The position numbers and the translations under genes were made by a program. This document shows, in pieces, positions 1 to 6,513 of a DNA stretch of 23,254 nt. The stretch is taken from contig JBFMFH010000048.1 of the NCBI GenBank assembly GCA_040752275.1, forward strand, positions 1-23,254, written 5' to 3'. The DNA comes from JBFMFH01 sp040752275 (GTDB lineage Bacteria > Acidobacteriota > Vicinamibacteria > Vicinamibacterales > JAKQTR01). The notes under the pieces were generated by a model that did not search any database, was not told the origin of the DNA, and saw nothing but the letters and a program-made list of their open reading frames with translations. The first letter of the stretch is position 1, and each line of letters begins with the position of its first letter.

Positions 1-34
1 CGCGGCGCCCGGCTGGCCAGGCGCGACGACTGAG

Positions 35-49
35 CATACTCCCGGTATG
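35..49. promoter_or_regulatory. Inverted repeat, possible operator
   Basis: The arms CATAC and GTATG flank a 5-base spacer, giving a 15-base dyad. A purine-rich run, GAGGGAGGAG, follows at 51-60. The size and symmetry suit a dimeric repressor such as a TetR-type protein, but no regulator gene is visible and the repeat could be chance. Confidence 0.3.
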
Positions 50-191
50 TGAGGGAGGAGCAACGCCGCCAGGCGGGATGCCCCGCCCGGGAATTGTGTG
101 AGGCATCACGGTTCCAGGGCACTAGGAACAGGGACGAGCGGGGCCGCGGCCCTCGTCTCTGACGCCTGTCGCCTGCCGCCCGATCCCTGCG

Positions 192-197
192 TATGAT
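192..197 (+). promoter_or_regulatory. -10-like hexamer for yqgE
   Basis: TATGAT ends 6 bases before the yqgE ATG at 204, and there is no Shine-Dalgarno sequence ahead of that ATG. Transcription from this -10 would start at or near the A of the start codon, giving a leaderless mRNA. No convincing -35 element is seen. Confidence 0.4.
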
Positions 198-203
198 GTT
201 CTC

Positions 204-770
204 ATGGACGATGAGACTCCTGAGCGGCCGCGCCTCGCGCCGGCGCTCCTGCTTTCGATGCCCCAACTGGTGGACCCGAACTTCCGCCACACCGTGGTAC
301 TCCTGTGCGAACACAGCCCCGACGGCGCTTGGGGCCTTGTCCTGAACCGCCCGACGGGGAAGCGTGCGGCGGCCGTCGTCGAGTTCGACCCGCCCGTCTC
401 CGACGACTCGGGTCTCGAGGTCTGGGTGGGGGGACCCGTCGAGCCGCCGCGCGGGTGTCTCCTGTTGGCGGAGGAACCACCCGGCGAAGACGCGTTCGAG
501 GTCAGTCCGAACGTCTTCATCTCGTCGTCCGGGTCGTTGCTGCGCCGGTTGATCGAGGGACCCGCCGTCGCTTATGCGCGCCTGCTCATGGGGTACGCCG
601 GCTGGGGCCCCGGACAGCTCGACCAGGAACTGACCGAATCGTCCTGGCTCATCAGTGACGTGGCCGTTGAGATCGTGTTCCACACGAAGCCGGCCCAGAT
701 GTGGGAGGCCGCAATCCGGCGCCTCGGCGTGGATCCGGCGGCTCTCCAGACCAGTTCGGGGGTACATTGA
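204..770 (+). CDS. yqgE: YqgE/AlgH family protein (UPF0301)
   Basis: This 188-residue protein has the usual length of the YqgE/AlgH family (about 187 in E. coli). The N-terminal part carries the family's typical run: a short leader, MPQLVDPNF, a hydrophobic strand, then GLVLNRP at about residues 46-52. A GGPVEPPRG segment (about 76-84) and MGYAGWGPGQL (about 129-139) follow, matching the glycine-rich conserved blocks. There is no signal peptide, so it is probably cytoplasmic. The molecular function of the family is not settled; in pseudomonads the AlgH name comes from alginate regulation. The ATG at 204 has no ribosome binding site, which fits the -10-like TATGAT just ahead. The acyl-CoA synthetase gene begins 6 bases downstream, so the two are probably cotranscribed. 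Confidence 0.92.
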   Translation: MDDETPERPRLAPALLLSMPQLVDPNFRHTVVLLCEHSPDGAWGLVLNRPTGKRAAAVVEFDPPVSDDSGLEVWVGGPVEPPRGCLLLAEEPPGEDAFEVSPNVFISSSGSLLRRLIEGPAVAYARLLMGYAGWGPGQLDQELTESSWLISDVAVEIVFHTKPAQMWEAAIRRLGVDPAALQTSSGVH

Positions 771-776
771 CCCGCC

Positions 777-2921
777 ATGAGTGATTCGGCTGTCGTCATG
801 GCGCGAAGCTCGGTCGACCCCATCTTCAGGCCGCGGTCGGTCGTCGTCGTGGGTGCGTCGCGCCAGAAGGGCACGATCGGCTGGGAGATCCTGCACAATC
901 TCCTGACGTGCGAGTTCCAGGGCGAGGTGGCCCCAGTCAACCGTGCGGCCTCCGTGGTCCACAGCCTCAGATGCTACGCCTCGGTCGACGAGGTCCCGGG
1001 CCAGGTGGACCTTGCCGTGCTCGTCGTGCCAAGCCGGCACGCCCTGGCGGCCGCCGAGTCGTGCGGGCGCAAGGGGGTCCGCGCCATCATCGTCATCACG
1101 GCCGGATTCAAGGAAGTCGGCGAACGCGGCGCCAGACTCGAGCACGACCTGATCGACATCGCGCGACGCTATGACATGCGAATCGTCGGGCCCAACTGCA
1201 TGGGGGTCATCAACACCGACCCGGAGGTGAGCCTGCAGGCCACCTTCTCCGCGACCAGGCCGCTTCCCGGCAACATCGCCTTCTCTTCCCAATCGGGTGC
1301 CCTCGGTGAAGCCGTGCTCGCGTTGACACGGGACCTCGGACTCGGCTTGTCGACGTTCATTTCACTCGGCAACAAGGCGGACGTCTCGGGCAACGACTTG
1401 ATCGAGTATTGGGAGCACGACCCGCGGACGAAGGTCATCCTGATGTACCTGGAGAGCTTCGGCAACCCGGCGCGGTTCGTCCAGATCGCGAGACGGGTCG
1501 GGAAGAAGAAGCCGATTCTCGCGGTCAAGGCCGGCCGGACGGAAGCCGGCGCACGGGCCGCCGCATCGCACACCGGGTCGCTGGCCGGAGCCGACATCGG
1601 GGCCGAGTCCCTCCTGGCGCAGGCCGGTGTGATCCGGGCCAGTTCGATCGAAGAGCTGTTCGTGTATGCGTCGGCCTTCTCCACCCAGCCGATCCCGCGT
1701 GGCGACCGCGTGGCGATCCTCACGAACTCGGGCGGACCGGGTATCCTGGCCACGGATGCGTGCGTGCAGATGGGCCTGGAGATTGCCACGCTGTCGCCCG
1801 ACACCGCAGCCGCCATCAAGGCGGTGCTGCCGCCTGAGGCCAGCGCCGTCAACCCTGTCGACATGATTGCGAGCGCGGCCGGTCCCTCCTACGAGGCGTG
1901 TCTCCAAGCGCTCGCCGCCGACGACCAGGTGGACGCACTCATCACGATCTTCACGTCCCTCGAGATGTTCGACAACGTCGGGGTGGCTCGGGGCATCCTC
2001 CGGGGCATCGAGCGCTGCGCGAAGCCCGTGCTGGTCGTGTTCATGGGCAAGGCCGGCGCATCGGAGGCCATCGGCCTCCTCAAGTCGGCCGGTCTTCCCG
2101 TCTACACCTTTCCCGAGGATGCGGTGAGCGCCTTGAAGGCGCTGGTCCGTCACCGGACCTGGCTCGACCGTCCGGTCGGCTCGATCCGGACCTTCGCCGA
2201 CCTGGATCGGGATGCGATCACGACGACCCTCGCCCAGGTTCGCGCCGCCGGCCGCCGGCAGCTGACACTCGCCGAGGCGCTGCGCGTGATTGGCGCAGCA
2301 GGCATCCCGGTTGCATCCTGGATCGAACTCACGGACCCGAACGAGGCCGTCGCCGCCGCCGAGCGGGTCGGCTGCCCCGTGGCGCTCAAGGTGAGTTCGG
2401 CGTCCGTGGTTCACAAGTCCGAAGTCGGCGGGGTCCGCCTCGGCCTTGCGAGCGCATCCGACGTGCAGGGCGCTGCCCACGAGATGCTGCGGTCGGCCAG
2501 GGCCCACGACGCTCGCGCCAGCCTCATCGTCCAGCGCATGGCCGGCCCCGGCCATGAGGTGATCGTCGGGGTCTCGACCGATGCGAAATACGGACCGTTG
2601 CTCATGTTCGGGCTCGGGGGCCTCTTCGTCGAGGTGCTCAAGGACGTGACCTTCAAAGTCCATCCCATTTCGGACATCGATGCCGCGGAGATGGTACGCG
2701 CCCTCCGCGCCTTTCCCATCCTGGACGGTGCGCGCGGCGGCCATCGGGCTCACCTGCCGGCCTTGGAAGACGTCCTTCTCCGGGTCAACCACCTCCTGGC
2801 GGAGTTCCCCGAGATCCACGATCTGGACATCAATCCGTTCGTCGCTGCCACGTCCGCCGCCGGCTCCACGGCCGTTGACGCACGCATCGGACTTTCTGTC
2901 CCGGCCGGTGTGCCCTCGTGA
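777..2921 (+). CDS. ADP-forming acetyl/acyl-CoA synthetase, single chain
   Basis: This 714-residue protein belongs to the ADP-forming acyl-CoA synthetase family, which interconverts an acyl-CoA, ADP and phosphate with the free acid, CoA and ATP. A CoA-binding Rossmann domain fills about residues 15-140 (VVVVGASRQKGTIG near the start). Two succinyl-CoA-ligase-like domains follow, with the phospho-histidine motif ASHTGSLAG at H265. The C-terminal ATP-grasp domain (about 490-710) has the second histidine motif VHKSEVGGV at H546. Alpha and beta parts are fused in one chain, and there is no acetyltransferase domain, unlike Pat/YfiQ proteins. It is cytoplasmic, and the acyl substrate cannot be told from sequence. 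The start is not certain: ATG 777 lies 6 bases after yqgE with only a weak purine run ahead, and ATG 798 is possible. Confidence 0.9.
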   Translation: MSDSAVVMARSSVDPIFRPRSVVVVGASRQKGTIGWEILHNLLTCEFQGEVAPVNRAASVVHSLRCYASVDEVPGQVDLAVLVVPSRHALAAAESCGRKGVRAIIVITAGFKEVGERGARLEHDLIDIARRYDMRIVGPNCMGVINTDPEVSLQATFSATRPLPGNIAFSSQSGALGEAVLALTRDLGLGLSTFISLGNKADVSGNDLIEYWEHDPRTKVILMYLESFGNPARFVQIARRVGKKKPILAVKAGRTEAGARAAASHTGSLAGADIGAESLLAQAGVIRASSIEELFVYASAFSTQPIPRGDRVAILTNSGGPGILATDACVQMGLEIATLSPDTAAAIKAVLPPEASAVNPVDMIASAAGPSYEACLQALAADDQVDALITIFTSLEMFDNVGVARGILRGIERCAKPVLVVFMGKAGASEAIGLLKSAGLPVYTFPEDAVSALKALVRHRTWLDRPVGSIRTFADLDRDAITTTLAQVRAAGRRQLTLAEALRVIGAAGIPVASWIELTDPNEAVAAAERVGCPVALKVSSASVVHKSEVGGVRLGLASASDVQGAAHEMLRSARAHDARASLIVQRMAGPGHEVIVGVSTDAKYGPLLMFGLGGLFVEVLKDVTFKVHPISDIDAAEMVRALRAFPILDGARGGHRAHLPALEDVLLRVNHLLAEFPEIHDLDINPFVAATSAAGSTAVDARIGLSVPAGVPS

Positions 2922-2947
2922 CGGCGGGCCAGGCGCGTCCGAGGCTG

Positions 2948-2968
2948 AGGCTAGAGTAAGGCTAGAAT
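2948..2968 (+). promoter_or_regulatory. Tandem repeat with a -10-like site ahead of ispH
   Basis: AGGCTAGAGT (2948-2957) and AGGCTAGAAT (2959-2968) are near-identical 10-base copies. The second ends in TAGAAT, five of six matches to the -10 consensus, which would start transcription around 2975. No good -35 was found. Confidence 0.3.
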
Positions 2969-2973
2969 GGGAT

Positions 2974-3004
2974 TCAGGCGGTGCCCGGACCGGGTTCCGC
3001 CTGA
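2974..3004 (+). promoter_or_regulatory. Long hairpin in the ispH leader
   Basis: An 8-bp outer stem (TCAGGCGG with CCGCCTGA), a single T:T mismatch (2982 and 2996), a 5-bp inner stem (GCCCG with CGGGT, one G:U pair) and a GAC loop make 13 base pairs in 31 bases. It ends 16 bases before the ispH start. No T-run follows, so it does not look like an intrinsic terminator for the upstream gene. Its role is unknown. Confidence 0.6.
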
Positions 3005-3020
3005 GCTGCGTCAAAAGACC

Positions 3021-4199
3021 ATGCCGTCACTGATCTTCCGCAAGGGCCTCGACATGAAGGGGGCGGTTGCGGACGAGCTCGCCCAGGCGTACAAGAGTCC
3101 GATCGTCGACGCCATCAAGAACTCGGACTACGCGTTTCGGGAAGGCCGTCTGACGTTTCCCCGGGCCGGGGTGTTGGGCTTCTGATTCGGCGTCGCCCGC
3201 GCGGTCGACTACGCCTACCAAACCAGGCGGCGCTTTCCAGACCGGAACGTGTACCTGACCGGCGAGATCATCCACAATCCCCACGTCAATGAGAAGCTCC
3301 GCGCCGGCGGCATCCGTTTCCTTGACGACCCTGGCGAGCGTGCCGGCGAGCTCGGTGCATCCGACGTGGTCATCCTTCCCGCGTTCGGCGTCACCATCTC
3401 GACGCTCGAACAGCTCGACCGCCAGGGATGCACGCTGGTCGACACCACCTGCGGGTCCGTCCTCAACGTCTGGAAGAACGTCAGGCGCTACGCCGAGGAC
3501 GGGTTCACGTCGGTCATCCACGGCAAGATCCACCACGAGGAGACCAGGGCGACCGCATCTCAGGCTCTCAAGAGGCCGATGGGCCCCTACTTGATCGTCC
3601 TGGACAAGGTCGAGGCCCGGATCGTCTGCGACTACATCCGCTCCGGGGGCGATCCGTCCGGCTTCCGGACCCATTTCGTCGAGGCGGCGTCGCCGGGTTT
3701 CGACCCGGACCGGGACCTGCAACGGATCGGGCTGGCGAACCAGACGACGATGCTGATGAGCGAGTCGCTCGAGATCGGAGAGATGTTCCGGGCCGCGATG
3801 GTGAGCCGCTACGGCGAGGCGGCGCTGGCCGAACACTATCGCGCCTTCGATACCATCTGCAGCGCCACGCAAGACCGCCAGGACGCGGTGGTCGCCCTCC
3901 TCGACGAGCACCAGATGGACCTGATGGTGGTCGTTGGGGGCTACAACAGCAGTAACACGGCGAATCTGGCCCGGATCTGCGCCGACCGGCTGCCGACCTA
4001 CCACATCGCCGATGTCGACGGTCTGGAGGCGCCCGACGCCATCCGCCACCGGCCGGTCGGCCTTCGGAGCGCGGTCACGACGAGGGGATGGCTTCCTGCT
4101 GAGGGGCCCGTCAGCGTGGGGCTGACCGCTGGCGCGTCGACGCCTGACAACATCGTCGGGGCTGTCGTAGCCAGGCTGGCAGCGTTCGCAGCGTCCTGA
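3021..4199 (+). CDS. ispH: IspH (HMBPP reductase) with in-frame TGA at the first cluster cysteine
   Basis: This is 4-hydroxy-3-methylbut-2-enyl diphosphate reductase, the [4Fe-4S] enzyme that makes IPP and DMAPP at the end of the MEP pathway. It is of the long plant/cyanobacterial type: an N-terminal extension, PAFG (F122) where E. coli IspH has H74, and HEET. Reading from ATG 3021, codon 55 is TGA and the frame then stays open to 4199, giving 392 residues. The context is GF-TGA-FGV, where IspH has GFC.GV. The other active-site residues are present: H85 in IIHN, C144 in DTTC, H172 and E174, T242/T243, C280 in DTIC, S310/S311/N312 in SSN and S373 in TAGAS. The natural reading is selenocysteine at residue 55; sequence error or a recent null mutation are alternatives. 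ATG 3021 fits the family N-terminus. GTG 3249 would delete the cluster ligand. Confidence 0.85.
3183..3185 (+). other. In-frame TGA, candidate selenocysteine codon
   Basis: The TGA replaces a TGC/TGT codon at the conserved IspH cysteine equivalent to E. coli C12. No frame change is needed on either side: upstream codons read GVLGF and downstream codons read FGVARAVDYAYQ. Two weak hairpins follow (within 3189-3215, and 3212-3229), but neither meets the usual bacterial SECIS rule of a G in the first two loop bases about 16-37 bases after the codon. No sel genes lie in the window. Confidence 0.6.
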
Positions 4200-4300
4200 A
4201 CGCCGCGCCGGCGGGCCGCGTGGCCGCTTCCAGACCGGTAAACGCCCCGAATCTGCCGTCGTAGTTCAGTCAGGAGAAGAAGAGAGGGGGAAGGACCGCC

Positions 4301-4717
4301 ATGTTCAAGGGGCTTGCCGTCGTGCTCGGGGTCGCCGTGGTCGCAGCCCTGGCTGCGCCGGCGGAGGCCCAGGGGTACCGGTGGTGGCAGTCGGATCGGT
4401 TCAAGACCGAGCTGTCCTTGACTGCGGACCAGGTGACCGGCCTGGAGGATGTCTTCCAGGGGCTGCTGCCGAGGCTGACGTCGGGAAAAGACGAGGTGGA
4501 TCGCCTCGAGAAGCAGTTGTCCGACCTGATTCGCGAGGGTACGGCCTCTGAGCCGGAGTTCCTCAAACTGGTCGATCAGGTCGAGGGCGCCCGGGCTGAA
4601 CTCGGCAAGGCGCGGACGCTCATGATGTACCGCATGTACCGGATCCTGACCGCCGAACAGCGGGTCAAGTTGAGGGCCCTGCACGAGCAGGACCGCAAGC
4701 AGAACCGGCGGCGCTAG
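4301..4717 (+). CDS. Spy/CpxP-like periplasmic LTxxQ protein
   Basis: This is a 138-residue secreted protein. The first 25 residues are a signal peptide: a short basic start, a hydrophobic run rich in V, A and L, and an AEAQ cleavage region. The mature part is helical and highly charged, with two LTxxQ-type motifs, LTADQV (about residues 40-45) and LTAEQR (about 115-120). These motifs mark the Spy/CpxP/ZraP group of periplasmic chaperones and metal or envelope-stress sensors. A strong ribosome binding site (AGGGGGAAGG) precedes the ATG. It is the first gene of the efflux run, 43 bases ahead of the TolC-type gene, so it may monitor or protect the envelope when the pumps are induced. Whether it binds metal or unfolded protein cannot be told. 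Confidence 0.75.
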   Translation: MFKGLAVVLGVAVVAALAAPAEAQGYRWWQSDRFKTELSLTADQVTGLEDVFQGLLPRLTSGKDEVDRLEKQLSDLIREGTASEPEFLKLVDQVEGARAELGKARTLMMYRMYRILTAEQRVKLRALHEQDRKQNRRR

Positions 4718-4760
4718 ACACGTTCGACCGCCAGCAGGATTTTCGAGGGAGGACACACTC

Positions 4761-6455
4761 GTGCACACCCCAGGCAGATTGACGATTGGTGTCGTCGCGG
4801 GTCTCGTGCTCGCGCTGGCCGCGCCGGCCGGAGCCCAGCAGCCGAGCCACAGCGCCGACAAGTCCCGGGTCAGCGACCTCATCCAGTACGCACTCCGGAC
4901 CTACCAGCAGGCCCAGGTGCCGGCACCTGCCCCCCCGGCGGAGTCCGGACAGCAGCCTCCGCTGATTCCGCAGCGGCCGGTCGTCCGCCTGACGGTCGAG
5001 GAGGCAGCTGCCAGGGCGCTGGAGAACAACATCGAACTGTCCGTCGAGCGTCTGAACCCGCAGTTGCAGGACCTCGCCATCGCCCAGGTGAGGGCGGCGT
5101 ACCGCCCGACGCTGACGTCGACCGTCAGCAAGAACTCGAACAACCCGCTGCCGACCTCTCAGCTCAACGGCGGCACGACCGTGACGAACTCGACGGCGAA
5201 CTTCAACGGCGGATTCAGCCAGGCGATTCCGTGGTTCGGCGGATCGCTGTCGGCTTCGTGGAACAACTCCCGCACTGATACCACGAGCACGTTTTCGACG
5301 CGCAACCCACAGTTCCAGTCAATAGTCTCCTTCAACTACACGCAGCCGCTGCTCCGCAACTTCAGAATCGACTCGACGAGGAGTTCTCTCCAGACCTCGC
5401 TCATCACCAGAGAGATCTCCGACATCACCCTGCGGACGCGCGTGATTACAACCCTGGCCAATACGAGGAACGCGTACTGGGATCTCGTGCACGCGATTCG
5501 CGCCGTCGAGGCCGCCCGCCGGTCGCTGAGCCTCGCCGAGAAGCTGGTCGAGGACAACAAGATTCGCGTCGAGGTCGGCACGCTGGCACCAATGGACATC
5601 GTCCAAGCGCAGGCCGAGGCCGCCGCGCGCCGGCAGACGTTGGCGTCCGCCGAGGCCACACGGCTGACGACGGAGCTGACCTTGAAACGGCTCATCGTGT
5701 CCAGCACCGGAGACCCGCTCTGGAACGCTGAGATTGACCCGGTCGACCAGGTGGCGATCGAGCCCAAGCCGATCGACCTGCCGGGAGCGGTCGCCAACGC
5801 GCTCGACCGGCGCACGGACCTCCAGCAGGCGCGGCGCCAGATCGACAGCAACGATCTGAACATCCGCTACTTGCGGAACCAGATGATGCCGGGCGTCGAC
5901 CTGTCGGTGAACTACGGCCTTCGGGGACTCGGGGGGCCGGAGATCGTCCGCGGCGGCCTGGGTGGCAGCGCGAATCAGATCATCCCCGGCGGGTATCTCG
6001 ATGCGCTACGGACCATGGGCAGTTTCGACTATCCCAACTGGACTCTGTCGCTCAACTTCAGCTACCCGATTGGCCAGAGTTCGGCGGACGCCTCGTACGC
6101 CCGTGCCAGAATGCAGTACCAGCAGGCCCAGGCCCAGTTGAAGGCCCTCGAGCTCCAGGTGGCCACCGAGGTCACCAACGCCGCGCTGACCGTGCAGAGC
6201 GGCTTGCGGCGCCTCGAGGCTGCCCAGGCCTCGCGCCAGTTGGCGGAGAGCCGGCTCGAAGCGGAGCAGAGCAAGTTCGAGGTGGGCATGTCCACCAACT
6301 TCTTCGTCGTGCAGGCCCAGCGCGACCTTCTCGACGCTCAGATATCCGAACTCCGGGCTTCGCTGGACTACCGGCGCGCCTTGGTGGACTTCGAGCGCGT
6401 CCAGGAGACGTCCGCCAGCGGCGGGGGCAGTAGCGTGACGTCGGTGTCGCGGTAG
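4761..6455 (+). CDS. TolC-family outer-membrane efflux channel
   Basis: This 564-residue outer-membrane factor is the likely exit duct for the pumps encoded downstream. It starts at GTG 4761, preceded by GAGGGAGGA. Residues 1-25 form a signal peptide ending APAGAQQ. A proline-rich linker (about 48-70) precedes two outer-membrane efflux repeats (about 75-290 and 335-550), each with long heptad-rich helices such as the A/Q/E-rich stretch around 440-500. The central part has many Asn, Ser and Thr residues, as in the beta-barrel strands of TolC proteins. It is larger than E. coli TolC (about 490 residues) mainly through the N-terminal linker. It lies between the Spy-like gene and the first adaptor, so it is probably shared by the RND and ABC systems. 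Confidence 0.9.
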   Translation: MHTPGRLTIGVVAGLVLALAAPAGAQQPSHSADKSRVSDLIQYALRTYQQAQVPAPAPPAESGQQPPLIPQRPVVRLTVEEAAARALENNIELSVERLNPQLQDLAIAQVRAAYRPTLTSTVSKNSNNPLPTSQLNGGTTVTNSTANFNGGFSQAIPWFGGSLSASWNNSRTDTTSTFSTRNPQFQSIVSFNYTQPLLRNFRIDSTRSSLQTSLITREISDITLRTRVITTLANTRNAYWDLVHAIRAVEAARRSLSLAEKLVEDNKIRVEVGTLAPMDIVQAQAEAAARRQTLASAEATRLTTELTLKRLIVSSTGDPLWNAEIDPVDQVAIEPKPIDLPGAVANALDRRTDLQQARRQIDSNDLNIRYLRNQMMPGVDLSVNYGLRGLGGPEIVRGGLGGSANQIIPGGYLDALRTMGSFDYPNWTLSLNFSYPIGQSSADASYARARMQYQQAQAQLKALELQVATEVTNAALTVQSGLRRLEAAQASRQLAESRLEAEQSKFEVGMSTNFFVVQAQRDLLDAQISELRASLDYRRALVDFERVQETSASGGGSSVTSVSR

Positions 6456-6513
6456 GCAGCCGAAGACGATCGCCACGAGGTGGTTCGCTTCGCAGGGGTC
6501 AAGGACGTCATAG

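Larger units (their letters stand above)
1..203. other. Upstream non-coding stretch
   Basis: No gene could be supported here. Frame 1 is open from the window edge to a TGA at 31-33 (10 codons), which could be the tail of an upstream gene but is too short to judge. The stretch contains an inverted repeat at 35-49, a GC-rich hairpin at 72-87 (6-bp arms, 4-base loop, no T-run) and a promoter-like TATGAT at 192-197. Confidence 0.5.

Noticed and set aside
72..87. GC hairpin near the left edge as an intrinsic terminator
   Set aside because: There is no T-run after it, and no supported gene ends just before it.
3140..3250. Frameshift explanation for the ispH interruption
   Set aside because: The frame before and after the TGA is identical and the residue spacing fits the family, so no base needs to be inserted or removed.
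3249..4199. Shorter IspH starting at GTG 3249, with a separate 54-codon gene ending at the TGA
   Set aside because: The short form would lack the first cluster ligand and the start of the conserved fold. The two parts are in the same frame and together match the full family, so they are one gene.
4200..4300. Terminator or promoter between ispH and the Spy-like gene
   Set aside because: GC-rich dyads such as GGCCGCGTGGCC occur but lack a T-run, and no convincing -35/-10 pair was found.
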